From Nautiliaceae bacterium (lineage in GTDB: Bacteria > Campylobacterota > Campylobacteria > Campylobacterales > Nautiliaceae): DNA of 42,078 nt. A program made the position numbers and the translations under genes. Position 1 is the first letter of the stretch, and each line of letters starts with the position of its first letter. Location: assembly GCA_027062285.1 (NCBI GenBank), contig JAMOTL010000008.1:1-42078 (forward strand), given 5' to 3'. A model generated the notes under the pieces. That model did not search any database, was not told where the DNA came from, and saw nothing but the letters and a program-made list of their open reading frames with translations. Positions 7,612 through 16,951 of the stretch are shown piece after piece.

Positions 7612-8074
7612 TAAAGTTATTCTCATCGGTAATTTAACTCGTGACGTAGAACTTAGATATACTCCTAACGGAACTGCTATTGCTAAGTTCGGGCTTGCTA
7701 CAAACAGAACTTATAAAGATACTTTAACCGGTGAGAATAAACAAGAAGTTATGTTTATAGACATTACTGTATTTGGTAGAAGTGCAGAAATCGCTAACCA
7801 GTATTTAAGCAAAGGAAGAAGAGTTTTAATCGAAGGAAGACTCGTTTTAGATCAATGGGTTGATCAAAGCGGACAAAAACGCTCAAAACATTCAATCGTA
7901 GCTGAGAGAGTTCAATTTATGGATTCTAAATCAAGTGGAGAAGAAGGTGGATACAGTGCCGGCGGATATACCAAGCCTTCTCAGCCGGCTTCTAAGCCTC
8001 AGATGCAACAACCAACACAACAAAACAATGAAATACCTTCAATCGATATCGATGAAGACGAAATACCATTTTAA
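7604..8074 (+). CDS. ssb: single-stranded DNA-binding protein
   Basis: 156 residues. An N-terminal OB fold covers about 1-108 (starting MFNKVILIGNLTRDVELRYT). A Gly/Pro/Gln-rich linker follows, and the acidic C-terminal tip DEDEIPF is the docking site for replication and repair partners. It coats single-stranded DNA as a tetramer. The start overlaps the rpsF end by 8 bases, consistent with coupled translation. Confidence 0.97.
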   Translation: MFNKVILIGNLTRDVELRYTPNGTAIAKFGLATNRTYKDTLTGENKQEVMFIDITVFGRSAEIANQYLSKGRRVLIEGRLVLDQWVDQSGQKRSKHSIVAERVQFMDSKSSGEEGGYSAGGYTKPSQPASKPQMQQPTQQNNEIPSIDIDEDEIPF

Positions 8075-8084
8075 AGGATAAATA

Positions 8085-8366
8085 ATGGCAGCAGATCCAA
8101 AGAAAAAATACGGAAAAAAAAGATGTAAATACTGTGAAATGAAAGTTGATTACATCGGATATAAAGATTTAGATTTAATTAAATATTCACTATCTGAGAG
8201 ATATAAAATTATGCCAAGAAGATTAACAGGTACTTGTAAAAAGCACCAAGATATGGTTCAAAAAGCTATTAAAAGAGCAAGACAAGTGGCACTTATTCCT
8301 TATGTTGTAGACAGAAAAAGAGTTATCGAAAATCCGTTTGAACTTATTAAGCCACTTAAAGGGTAA
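8085..8366 (+). CDS. rpsR: 30S ribosomal protein S18
   Basis: 93 residues, basic. An N-terminal [10 protein letters not shown] segment gives a CxxC zinc-knuckle pair, with further Cys in GTCKKH near residue 46. The conserved [15 protein letters not shown]-like region and the [12 protein letters not shown] core are present. It is the last gene of the S6-SSB-S18 unit, with AAAGGATAA before ATG. The two extra Cys/His positions suggest a zinc-binding S18 variant. Confidence 0.96.
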   Translation: MAADPKKKYGKKRCKYCEMKVDYIGYKDLDLIKYSLSERYKIMPRRLTGTCKKHQDMVQKAIKRARQVALIPYVVDRKRVIENPFELIKPLKG

Positions 8367-8372
8367 TCCCTT

Positions 8373-9389
8373 GTGGCTACTATTTATCTGAATAAACAAA
8401 ACTTCTTTTCAAACCTCGATAAAATTTCCAAAATAAATCCCAATATATTAGCGGTTATTAAAGATAATGCATACGGTCATGGTATATTTAGTATTTCTAA
8501 ACTTTTAAGAGAATATGGCATAAGAAAAGTTTGTGTAAGAAATATAGATGAAGCTAATTTAGTCAGGGAATTTGAAGAAATTTTAATTTTTAATCCACCG
8601 ACGAATAGAGGGGCCATAAATTTTTCTTATGCTATAAATTCTCTTACTCAACTTAAAAAAAACAGGCATCCTTATATTCATTTAAAAATCGATACCGGAT
8701 TTAGAAGAAACGGAATTTTAGAAGAAGAGTTGGATGAAGCGCTTGAAATTATAAAAGAAAAAGAGTTTGAACTTAGAGGAGTGTTTTCTCATTTTTGCTG
8801 TGCCGATGAGTTTGGTTGCGATACGTTTATACAGTATGATAAATTTTTACAAATTAAAGAAAAAATAGAAAAATTTTGTAAAGAATACAATATAAAATGT
8901 CCGTATTTTCATATAGCAAATTCCGCTGCCTTATCCAAGCTGCCTGATACATTAGATTTTGTGCGACCGGGGATAGCCATGTACGGGGGAATAGAAGGAT
9001 ACAAACCTGTAATGAGTTTGGTTGCGGATGTTGTAAGTACCAGAGAACTTGATAGTAAAGAGGGTTGCGGATATAATAAAACATTTATGAGTGAAAAGAA
9101 AATAAAAATATCCACAATTGATGTAGGATACGCAGACGGAATACCATATTTTACTCACGGATGTAAGTTAAAAGAAACTGAAGCGCTCGGAAAAATTTCT
9201 ATGGATTATATGATTGTAAAGGGAGAGCATAAAAAAGTAGTAGTATTTGATGATATAAAAGAGTTTGTAAAAAACTTTAATACAATAACATACGATATTT
9301 TGGTAAAAATGTCTCCCAGAATCAAAAGGAAAATAGTTGAAAGCAATAACGGTTACTCAATTAAACAACCAGATAAAATCAATACTTGA
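8373..9389 (+). CDS. alr: alanine racemase
   Basis: 338 residues. The PLP lysine lies in AVIKDNAYGHG near residue 29 (family AVKANAYGHG). FVRPGIAMYGG is the second signature, and the catalytic tyrosine of the other face is in GCGYNKTF near residue 233. It converts L-Ala to D-Ala for peptidoglycan. The GTG start, six bases after rpsR, has AAGGG about 6 bases upstream. At 338 residues it is a compact Alr, as in other Campylobacterota. Its end overlaps the xseA start by 53 bases, a long overlap, so the two genes are probably translated from one message. Confidence 0.93.
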   Translation: MATIYLNKQNFFSNLDKISKINPNILAVIKDNAYGHGIFSISKLLREYGIRKVCVRNIDEANLVREFEEILIFNPPTNRGAINFSYAINSLTQLKKNRHPYIHLKIDTGFRRNGILEEELDEALEIIKEKEFELRGVFSHFCCADEFGCDTFIQYDKFLQIKEKIEKFCKEYNIKCPYFHIANSAALSKLPDTLDFVRPGIAMYGGIEGYKPVMSLVADVVSTRELDSKEGCGYNKTFMSEKKIKISTIDVGYADGIPYFTHGCKLKETEALGKISMDYMIVKGEHKKVVVFDDIKEFVKNFNTITYDILVKMSPRIKRKIVESNNGYSIKQPDKINT

Positions 9390-10713
9390 ATCTCATTTTG
9401 AAATCGTTTTAGTAGAAGGAGAAGTAAGTAAAGTCGTATATCACAGCTCGGGACACCTTTATTTTACTATTAAAGACGATAAATCTTCAATAAATTGCGC
9501 AATGTGGAGAAGTAATCTCTCACGTATGAAATTTAAGCTTAAAGAAGGTGATAAGGTATTGGTGTATGGGGCTGTTAATCTTTACGTTCCAAGAGGCGAA
9601 TATAAATTAATAGCTCAGGAAATTACACCAAGTGGCATAGGTGCGCTTCAGCTTGCGTTTGAGAGGTTAAAAGAAGAATTAAGCGCTCTTGGATATTTTG
9701 ATGAAGATAAAAAAAAGCCTCTTCCAAAATTTCCAAAAAGAATAGCGATTGTCACTTCTTCTACTGCCGCCGCTTTACAGGATATGTTAAGAATTGCTAA
9801 AAAAAGATGGCTTTTAAGTGAATTTTATCTTTTTAATACATTAGTCCAGGGTGAAGAAGCGGCTGAAGATATAGCAAAAAATATAAAAAAAGCTGATGAA
9901 TACAGATTTGAAGATGGGGATGGGTTTGATTTAATTATTGTAGGAAGAGGGGGAGGTAGTAAAGAAGATTTGTGGGCTTTTAATGAAAGAGTGGTGGCTG
10001 ATGCTATATTTGAGGCAAAAACCCCTATAATTTCAGCAGTTGGACATGAAATTGATTATTTGATAAGCGATTTTGTGGCTGATAAAAGAGCGGCTACTCC
10101 AAGTAACGCTATGGAAATTGCCCTGCCTGATAAAAACGAAATTTTAATGATGATAGATGAAATGATAAACACATTTGAATATAAAGCTTTTCATATAGTT
10201 CAAAAAAAAGAAAAAGCGCTTCATCATTTAAAAGAACTTTTTGAAGCAAATTCGATAGAAAAAAGATTACAGAATATTGAACATGAAATAGAATTTGTAA
10301 AAGAAAAATTTTTTAACTCGATTAATGTGGTTATTTCTAAAAAAGAAACTGAAATTAAAAATTTAAATGAGAGTTTTAAAATTTTTTCGCCTGTAAATAG
10401 AATAAAAAAATATGAAGAAGAAATAAGTTTTCTTTCTAAAAATTTAAGAGCTTTAACAAATGAAATTATTTATACAAAACAAAACGCTTTAAATTCTCTA
10501 AAAAGCGTATATGAGACCATGAATCCTCAAAAAAGAGAAAAAGAAGGCTTTGGAGAAATTATAAAAAACGGTAAAAGAACCTCTTTAAATAAAATCGAAA
10601 TTGACGATATATTTTTTATAGAAAACACAACAACCAGTGTAAAAGTAAAAGCGCTGGATAAAAGGGAAAATCCATGTTCTGTAAAAAATATATCGAGCAA
10701 ATTGAAGAGCTAA
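9337..10713 (+). CDS. xseA: exodeoxyribonuclease VII large subunit
   Basis: 458 residues. An OB-fold nucleic-acid domain spans about residues 5-105 ([15 protein letters not shown]...VEGEVS). The catalytic XseA domain includes [16 protein letters not shown] near 132-147, the [19 protein letters not shown] block near 199-217, and a long coiled-coil region. The enzyme degrades single-stranded DNA to oligonucleotides together with XseB, not seen here. The TTG start at 9337 sits inside alr with AAAAGGA six bases upstream and gives the expected N-terminus. Its 3' end overlaps the next gene by 40 bases. Confidence 0.94.
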   Translation: MKAITVTQLNNQIKSILESHFEIVLVEGEVSKVVYHSSGHLYFTIKDDKSSINCAMWRSNLSRMKFKLKEGDKVLVYGAVNLYVPRGEYKLIAQEITPSGIGALQLAFERLKEELSALGYFDEDKKKPLPKFPKRIAIVTSSTAAALQDMLRIAKKRWLLSEFYLFNTLVQGEEAAEDIAKNIKKADEYRFEDGDGFDLIIVGRGGGSKEDLWAFNERVVADAIFEAKTPIISAVGHEIDYLISDFVADKRAATPSNAMEIALPDKNEILMMIDEMINTFEYKAFHIVQKKEKALHHLKELFEANSIEKRLQNIEHEIEFVKEKFFNSINVVISKKETEIKNLNESFKIFSPVNRIKKYEEEISFLSKNLRALTNEIIYTKQNALNSLKSVYETMNPQKREKEGFGEIIKNGKRTSLNKIEIDDIFFIENTTTSVKVKALDKRENPCSVKNISSKLKS

Positions 10714-11468
10714 AAAGTCAGATTGAACAACTTGAAAACGAAAATTTAGAATTAAGAAGAGAAAACGAAAACTTAAAAGATATTAATTTAAAACTTCAAA
10801 CAGAGCTTGATTCTTTAAAACATCAAATGACTACGCAACAAGAAAAACATGAAGAAGAATGTAAATTAGAAGATATAGCAAAAGAGAGTGAAGAGAGAAT
10901 ATACGAGCTTAAAAAGCATGAAGATATGAAAAATTTCGTTTTAGAACTTATTAAAGAATTAAAATCGACATTCAGTCTTTTAAACCATGAAATAGATAAA
11001 ATTGTTAATTTTACCGATAAGACGAATGAAAGTTTTTCACAATTGGAAAATTCAATTGAAGAAATAAATAATGTTATTCAACTGATAAAAGATATCTCTG
11101 AACAGACAAATCTTTTAGCGTTAAATGCTGCTATTGAAGCGGCAAGGGCAGGTGAACACGGGAGAGGATTCGCAGTAGTTGCGGATGAGGTGAGAAACCT
11201 GGCTGAGAGAACACAAGAAGCTACAAAAGAAGTGGAAATTACTATAAATTCTTTAAAACAAAGCAGCGGAACTATTACAAATGAGAGTAAAACTTTAGTA
11301 ACTATTACAAATACAATGTACGGGCTTATGAAACAATTCAAAGAGGTGTTTGATAAACTATATCAGGCGGATATAGAGTCAATTGAAGAATTTGAAGAAA
11401 TTCTTAAAAAAATAGAAGAATTGAATGCCAAACTTCAAAAAGCGGTTGCGGAGATAAAAAGAAGATAG
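10674..11468 (+). CDS. soluble methyl-accepting chemotaxis (signalling-domain) protein
   Basis: 264 residues with no membrane segment and no sensor domain. Residues 5-65 are a Glu/Lys-rich coiled coil with heptad Leu/Ile. Residues about 80-240 are a short MCP signalling hairpin whose tip is intact ([32 protein letters not shown] as two adjoining blocks, about 149-180). That tip binds CheA and CheW, so the protein could join cytoplasmic receptor arrays. There is no CZB domain and no C-terminal CheR pentapeptide. The ATG start has AAAGGGA six bases upstream, inside xseA. A partner that supplies the input, for example a PAS protein, is plausible but not shown. Confidence 0.87.
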   Translation: MFCKKYIEQIEELKSQIEQLENENLELRRENENLKDINLKLQTELDSLKHQMTTQQEKHEEECKLEDIAKESEERIYELKKHEDMKNFVLELIKELKSTFSLLNHEIDKIVNFTDKTNESFSQLENSIEEINNVIQLIKDISEQTNLLALNAAIEAARAGEHGRGFAVVADEVRNLAERTQEATKEVEITINSLKQSSGTITNESKTLVTITNTMYGLMKQFKEVFDKLYQADIESIEEFEEILKKIEELNAKLQKAVAEIKRR

Positions 11469-11481
11469 GAACACTTTTTGC
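11468..11481 (+). promoter_or_regulatory. sigma-54 promoter of flgL
   Basis: AGGAAC-N5-TTGCTT: the invariant GG (11468-11469) and GC (11480-11481) are exactly ten bases apart, matching the -24/-12 pattern used for middle and late flagellar genes in Campylobacterota. The start site would be about 11493, 20 bases before flgL. It begins on the stop codon of the chemoreceptor gene. Confidence 0.8.
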
Positions 11482-11512
11482 TTTCTTTTTTTAAATCCTT
11501 CAAAGGAAAATG

Positions 11513-14116
11513 ATGAGAGTTACTCAATTTACTTTTTATAACAATTTTTTAGTAAACCATCAAAAAGAGCTTAATGAGCTTACTAAAACTCAGACACAAA
11601 TAGCAACCGGCAAAAAAATACAAAACATGTACGATAATCCCACTGTTTTTACCAAATATTTGAAACTAAACGAAGAGATAAATTCTTTTACGCAGATAAA
11701 AGATTCGGCAAATTTCGCTCTTAATTTTGCCAGGGAAACGGATACTACGATAAATGATATCGTTACAACACTAACAAGTTTTAAAACAAAACTTTTAAAC
11801 GCGGCAAATGACACAAATGACATTACCAGCCGCAAAGCGATAGTAAGCGAACTAAAAAGCGAGCTTGAGCATTTAAAAGATTTGGCTAATACTTCGATTG
11901 ATGGAAAATATATCTTCAGCGGAAGCGCTTTTGATAAAAAACCTATAAGCGATGATTTTAAATATGTTGGCAATGATAAATACGTTAAAGCTTTTTTAGG
12001 TGCCGGTGTTGAGAGAGAATATAATATTCCGGGAAGTGAAATATTTTTAGGAAGAGATAACGACTATAAAAAACATCTAACGACAAACATTCCTCAGTTT
12101 GATAAAATGAAAGCAAATCCGGAATTTGTAGTTAGAGGAGCAGACGGGAAGTTGTATATAGATAAAAATAATCCAAATCCGGCAGAACCAGGTGGTGTGG
12201 GAGTTAATGAGCCTATAAATATAAATAGTGAAATCAGAATGTTAACCGGAGTTGAAGATATTGATAACGGGGATGGGAGTTATAGTGATGGCACAAGTTA
12301 TTTTTATATTAAAGGTAGAAAGCCAAACGGAGAGAGTTTTGAGAGTGTATTAGAACTCAATAACTCTAAAAGAGTAGGGGATTTGCTTGAGGATATTGGT
12401 AAACTTTATGGAAATACGACAAATGATAAAGTGGTAGATGTCAGTTTAAACGATATGGGTGAAATTCAAATAAAAGATTTGCGCTCAGGTAAAATGGATA
12501 CTGATTTTTATATGGTGGCAAGTGATAGTTATGATAAAAATTTATCTTTTGAAGATAATTTAAAAAGTATTGTAAGTGATGGAAAATATTTTATTGAATT
12601 TCAAAAAAGTAATTTTAATACTATAAGGGATATAAGCAGTATTAAAGCTGCTAATAGTTTTATGGATAATAGAGTATTTAGATTTGGAGCCGTATTTAAA
12701 GCTGATGGTAGAGATGCTATAGCTCAGGACAGCCTGAAATCTGTATTTGGAGATAAAGCTCTTGATGAGAACGGGAATATTCAGGATGTCGGATTTGTTG
12801 TGGTACAGGGAACTGATATCGATGGAAATTCGGTAGGACCGATAGGACTTGATTTAAATAAAAACATGAATGATTTATTAAAAACCATTACAGATAATTT
12901 TAAAGTAAATGTAAATCTCATAAATGGCGAAATAGTAATTGAAGACCCAAGTATCGAAAAAAACGGAAATTCTAAATTTTCACTTAATTTAAGCGTGGTA
13001 AAAGATGATGATAATGACAATGTATATCATTCACTTCATGATACGACTAAATTACAGGCAATCAGAAGAAAAGATTCTTTAAATTTAGATGAGATTTATT
13101 TTGAAAAGAGAGGGAATTTAATCAATTCTAATATTTCGCAAATAACAAAAGAGAGCGGTTTTTATATAAAAAACGGTGAAAAGATAACTAAACTTATGGA
13201 TGAGGTGTATGCTACGGAAGATACGTTAGTTACTGATGTGTTAGGCAGTAATGATTTGCCTCAGACGTTGGAGATTAGATATAAAGATATAAACGGAAAA
13301 TTTAATAAAGCTTCCATCACAATAGATGAAGATGAGATTACGTTTAATGTAAACGGAAATAGTTATAAGGTTTATGATTCTGAAGGTAATGTAACACCGG
13401 CTTTTGATAATATAACAACTACCAGTGAAATTGACCCGGTAACATGTAAACTTTGTCAAAAAGAAAAAGTTACTAAAGGCTTTACTTATAAACAGTTAGG
13501 TGATGTCGTGTCTATGATAGTATCGGATACTCTGCCAAGCAGCGATACGCCTGAGAGTTATAATGAAGCGGTAAACGAAGCTAAAAACAAAATACAAACC
13601 GGGCTGGATGACAAAGGAAGATTTTATTTAAAAGATTTGTCTTCGCAAAATTCTAAAGTAGAATTTGCAATGTTTAACTTAAACAGTAATAAGCCAAGCA
13701 GCAATATTATGTTTATGGCAAATGACGCAATTACAATAGATTCTCCTCAGAACGATTTTTTTGAAACATTACAAAATGCTATAACTGCCGTGGAAAATGG
13801 TAAAAATTTTGCCGATGCTTCTTCGAATGACCCAAGAAATTTTGGAATTCAAGGAGCAATTGAAGCGATAGAGCACGTAATAGACAGAGTAAGACGTTCA
13901 CATGCTAAAATCGGGGCTGTCAGTAATGAATTCGATACTACCATTCAAAGAGTGGATATGTTGAAAATAAACGTAGAAACTTTACAATCGGAAAATATCG
14001 ATACCGATTTAGGTGAAGCTTCTATGAAACTAAATTCACTTCAAGTCTCATATCAAGCACTATTAGCTTCAATCGCAAAAGTAAATAATTTGACGCTTCT
14101 TAATTATTTAAGATAA
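11513..14116 (+). CDS. flgL: flagellar hook-associated protein 3 (hook-filament junction)
   Basis: 867 residues. The N-terminal flagellin-like D0/D1 helices (MRVTQFTFYNNFL, then SGKKIQN-like ATGKKIQN near 28-35 and ISGKYIFSGS-like DGKYIFSGSAF near 138-148) pair with the C-terminal helix bundle ending SIAKVNNLTLLNYLR. In between lies a large variable domain, making it much longer than E. coli FlgL (317) but in line with Campylobacterota FlgL. It joins the hook to the filament. ATG at 11513 is preferred over ATG 11510 because AGGA is then five bases away. Odd point: a CxxC pair (CKLC, about residues 645-648) in a protein class that is normally nearly Cys-free. Confidence 0.9.
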   Translation: MRVTQFTFYNNFLVNHQKELNELTKTQTQIATGKKIQNMYDNPTVFTKYLKLNEEINSFTQIKDSANFALNFARETDTTINDIVTTLTSFKTKLLNAANDTNDITSRKAIVSELKSELEHLKDLANTSIDGKYIFSGSAFDKKPISDDFKYVGNDKYVKAFLGAGVEREYNIPGSEIFLGRDNDYKKHLTTNIPQFDKMKANPEFVVRGADGKLYIDKNNPNPAEPGGVGVNEPININSEIRMLTGVEDIDNGDGSYSDGTSYFYIKGRKPNGESFESVLELNNSKRVGDLLEDIGKLYGNTTNDKVVDVSLNDMGEIQIKDLRSGKMDTDFYMVASDSYDKNLSFEDNLKSIVSDGKYFIEFQKSNFNTIRDISSIKAANSFMDNRVFRFGAVFKADGRDAIAQDSLKSVFGDKALDENGNIQDVGFVVVQGTDIDGNSVGPIGLDLNKNMNDLLKTITDNFKVNVNLINGEIVIEDPSIEKNGNSKFSLNLSVVKDDDNDNVYHSLHDTTKLQAIRRKDSLNLDEIYFEKRGNLINSNISQITKESGFYIKNGEKITKLMDEVYATEDTLVTDVLGSNDLPQTLEIRYKDINGKFNKASITIDEDEITFNVNGNSYKVYDSEGNVTPAFDNITTTSEIDPVTCKLCQKEKVTKGFTYKQLGDVVSMIVSDTLPSSDTPESYNEAVNEAKNKIQTGLDDKGRFYLKDLSSQNSKVEFAMFNLNSNKPSSNIMFMANDAITIDSPQNDFFETLQNAITAVENGKNFADASSNDPRNFGIQGAIEAIEHVIDRVRRSHAKIGAVSNEFDTTIQRVDMLKINVETLQSENIDTDLGEASMKLNSLQVSYQALLASIAKVNNLTLLNYLR

Positions 14117-14139
14117 AATTCCATAAAAAAGGATATGGG

Positions 14140-16305
14140 ATTTTAAGAAAAGCTTTTTTTGTCTTTCTTCTCGGGGTTGTTTTATATATATTTGTATCGA
14201 ATATTTTTCCTAACGCGTCTTATGTGGGTGTATTTGGAAAATTTTTAGGTGATTTGAATATTAAACTTTTCGGATATCTTTCATATCTGTTTGATATTTT
14301 TCTATTTGTACTGCTTTTTATGTTCTTTTTTAAAAAATTTGATACAAAAAGTTCTATAAAAACTCTTGGAGTGATTATTCTTTTTTTCGATTTACTCTTT
14401 TTACAGGCTCTTATTTTAAAAAAAGGTGTAATCGGGGAACTTTTTGTAAATACGCTTAAAAATTATATAGGGATATTCGGAGTAAGTATTTTAATTGCCG
14501 TGCTTGGGTTTTGGGGGCTGTTTTTGGTGTTTGAGGATAAAATTTTTGAATATTTAAAAATAAAACAGTCTTTAAAATCACAAAAAGTTATTAAAGAGCA
14601 AAATAACGATGAGTATAAAGATGAGAGATTAGAAAGCGATCAAACACCTGAAGAAATAATAAAAATAGAAGAAACTCAAGAAGTAAATGAAGTTGAAGAA
14701 AAGATTGAAAAAAATGAAGAAGAGTTTCCGTTACTTGATAATGAAGAAATAAAAACGCCTCAACCTGAAATAAAAAAAGAAGAGAAAAAAGAAATAACAC
14801 TAGAAAAAAAAGAGACAGAAAATAAAAAAGAAATTTCAAAAGTGACTCACGTAGAGGAGTTGGAAGATACTAAAAAACTTTTATCTCAAATTGAGGTTGG
14901 TGAGAGAGAAAAACCAAAAGACTGGAAATTTCCTTCACTTGATATTTTACAAAAGCCTCCTAAGAAAAAACGTGAAGTAAATGAAGCCGAAATTGATAAA
15001 AAAATAAAAGTACTGCTTGAGAAATTAAAGCAGTTTAAAATAGAAGGTGACGTAGTAAGATATTACATAGGTCCTGTTGTTACAACGTTTGAATTCAAGC
15101 CTCTTCCTCATATTAAAGTCAGTAAAATTTTATCTCTTCAGGATGATTTGGCAATGGCTTTAAAAGCCAAATCTATCCGTATCCAGGCTCCGATTCCCGG
15201 AAAAGATGTTGTAGGAATAGAAATTCCAAACGATGAGATGGAAACTATTTATTTAAGAGAGATACTTGAGAGCGATATTTTTAAAAAGGCAAAATCACCT
15301 CTTACTTTAGCTCTTGGTAAAGATATAGTAGGTGCTCCTTTTGTAACGGATTTAAAAAAACTGCCTCATCTTTTAATAGCTGGGACTACGGGAAGCGGTA
15401 AGAGTGTAGGGATAAACGCTATGATTTTATCGCTTTTATATAGAAATTCTCCGGATGAGCTTAAATTTGTAATGATTGACCCTAAGATGCTTGAATTTTC
15501 CATTTATAATGATATTCCTCATCTTCTGACACCTGTAATTACGGAATCCAAAAAAGCCATAACGGCACTTAACGCTATGGTAAAAGAGATGGAGAGACGT
15601 TATAAGCTTATGGCAAAAACAAGAGTAAAAAACATAGAAAGCTATAATAAAAAAGTTCCGAAAGAAGAGAGACTGCCTTATATTGTGATTATAATCGATG
15701 AGCTTGCGGACTTAATGATGACCAGCGGAAAAGACGTCGAATACGCAATAGCCAGACTTGCTCAGATGGCAAGAGCCAGCGGTATTCACCTGATAGTCGC
15801 CACTCAAAGACCTAGTGTTGATGTAGTAACCGGGCTTATTAAAGCAAATCTTCCAAGCAGAATTTCTTTTAAAGTGGGGCAGAAGATTGATTCTAAAGTA
15901 ATTTTAGATCAATTCGGAGCGGAGAGTCTTTTAGGAAGAGGTGATATGCTCTTTACTCCTCCGGGAATAACAGGGCTTATAAGACTTCATGCTCCATTTG
16001 CTAGTGAAGAAGAGATAGAAAAAGTGGTGGAATTTTTGAAATCTCAAAGAGAACCGAATTATGATAATAGTTTTATTTCTCAACTTGAAAGCGAAGCGGA
16101 AGAGCTAGAAAAAATAGAAGATGTGGATGAACTTTTTGAAGAGGCAAAAGAGATTATCCTTAAAGAAAGAAGAACAAGTATCAGTTATCTTCAAAGAAGA
16201 CTTCAAATTGGATATAATAGAGCAGCGAATATTATTGAGCAGATGGAAAGGGCGGGAATACTTTCTCCTCCTAACGCAAAAGGTCAAAGAGAAATTTTAA
16301 TATAG
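14140..16305 (+). CDS. ftsK: DNA translocase FtsK (probable ATT start)
   Basis: Four membrane helices form the N-terminus, an acidic Glu/Lys-rich linker covers roughly residues 150-250, and the FtsK motor follows: Walker A GTTGSGKS near 415, Walker B IVIIIDELADLMM near 517. A C-terminal gamma winged helix comes last (TSISYLQRRLQIGYNRAANIIE). It pumps DNA at the septum for chromosome resolution. The first GTG (14224) would cut off helix 1: the frame stays open upstream and encodes AFFVFLLGVVLYIFVSNIFP. The only well-placed start is ATT at 14140, six bases after AAAAAAGGA, giving 721 residues. The ATG at 14135 is out of frame and stops after three codons. Confidence 0.93.
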   Translation: MLRKAFFVFLLGVVLYIFVSNIFPNASYVGVFGKFLGDLNIKLFGYLSYLFDIFLFVLLFMFFFKKFDTKSSIKTLGVIILFFDLLFLQALILKKGVIGELFVNTLKNYIGIFGVSILIAVLGFWGLFLVFEDKIFEYLKIKQSLKSQKVIKEQNNDEYKDERLESDQTPEEIIKIEETQEVNEVEEKIEKNEEEFPLLDNEEIKTPQPEIKKEEKKEITLEKKETENKKEISKVTHVEELEDTKKLLSQIEVGEREKPKDWKFPSLDILQKPPKKKREVNEAEIDKKIKVLLEKLKQFKIEGDVVRYYIGPVVTTFEFKPLPHIKVSKILSLQDDLAMALKAKSIRIQAPIPGKDVVGIEIPNDEMETIYLREILESDIFKKAKSPLTLALGKDIVGAPFVTDLKKLPHLLIAGTTGSGKSVGINAMILSLLYRNSPDELKFVMIDPKMLEFSIYNDIPHLLTPVITESKKAITALNAMVKEMERRYKLMAKTRVKNIESYNKKVPKEERLPYIVIIIDELADLMMTSGKDVEYAIARLAQMARASGIHLIVATQRPSVDVVTGLIKANLPSRISFKVGQKIDSKVILDQFGAESLLGRGDMLFTPPGITGLIRLHAPFASEEEIEKVVEFLKSQREPNYDNSFISQLESEAEELEKIEDVDELFEEAKEIILKERRTSISYLQRRLQIGYNRAANIIEQMERAGILSPPNAKGQREILI

Positions 16306-16313
16306 GAGAAAAA

Positions 16314-16934
16314 ATGAAAAAGTTTGTATTTTTAGGAATTGCTTCAGTGTTTTTGTTTATAGGCTGTGCTGAAAAACCTATGGCAAATAGTGTGTTGGAT
16401 TTGGCTGGAAATCAGAAAGTTTCCGGATGGGACGATAATGAAAGCGAATGTAAACCGAAAGTAATAGTAAAAGAGGTAATAAAATATAAAATACCTAAAG
16501 ATAGTGATGGAGACGGAGTTCCCGATATTAAAGATAAATGTCCAAATACCCCAAAAAATTTAGCGGTTGACCATAATGGATGCCCCATTATAACTACTTT
16601 AAGAATTAATTTTGATTTTAATAAGTGGGAGGTTAAAAAAATTTATTATCCCGATATACAAAGAGTAGCTGAAGTTTTAAAATCAAACCCACATTTAAAA
16701 ATTGAAGTTGCCGGGCATACAGATAATGTCGGAAGTGAGAAATATAATCTGTGGCTTTCTCAAAAAAGGGCTCAAGCCGTTAAAGATATTTTAGTTAAAG
16801 TTTATAAAGTAAATCCAAAAAGAATAGTAGCAAAAGGTTACGGTGAAAAATATCCGCTTGTACCTAATACCACTTCTACAAACAGAGCTCTGAATAGAAG
16901 AGTGGAAATAGTAGATATAACAAATAAAAAATAA
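16314..16934 (+). CDS. OmpA-family peptidoglycan-binding lipoprotein
   Basis: 206 residues. A lipoprotein signal ends with a FIGC lipobox (Cys18). Then come a short linker, a calcium-type TSP3 repeat DSDGDGVPDIKDKCPNTP (about 63-80), and an OmpA C-terminal domain (about 95-200). The latter carries the diaminopimelate-binding pattern GHTDNVGSEKYNLWLSQKRA near 138-157 and NRALNRRVEI near 190-199. It likely tethers the outer membrane to peptidoglycan, resembling Pal or the C-terminal part of OprF. AGGAGAAAA precedes ATG. It follows ftsK by 8 bases and ends at a bidirectional terminator. Confidence 0.9.
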   Translation: MKKFVFLGIASVFLFIGCAEKPMANSVLDLAGNQKVSGWDDNESECKPKVIVKEVIKYKIPKDSDGDGVPDIKDKCPNTPKNLAVDHNGCPIITTLRINFDFNKWEVKKIYYPDIQRVAEVLKSNPHLKIEVAGHTDNVGSEKYNLWLSQKRAQAVKDILVKVYKVNPKRIVAKGYGEKYPLVPNTTSTNRALNRRVEIVDITNKK

Positions 16935-16951
16935 GAGGTTAGACCTCTTTT
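16933..16951. terminator. bidirectional terminator between ompA-like gene and amidohydrolase
   Basis: AAGAGGT (16933-16939) pairs with ACCTCTT (16943-16949) with a three-base loop. T residues follow on the plus strand, and a longer T-rich tail (complement of the AAATAAAAAAT at about 16922-16932) on the minus strand. It overlaps the ends of both converging genes. Confidence 0.75.

Noticed and set aside
14135-14145. ATG as the ftsK start
   Set aside because: It is out of frame with ftsK and reaches TAA after three codons.
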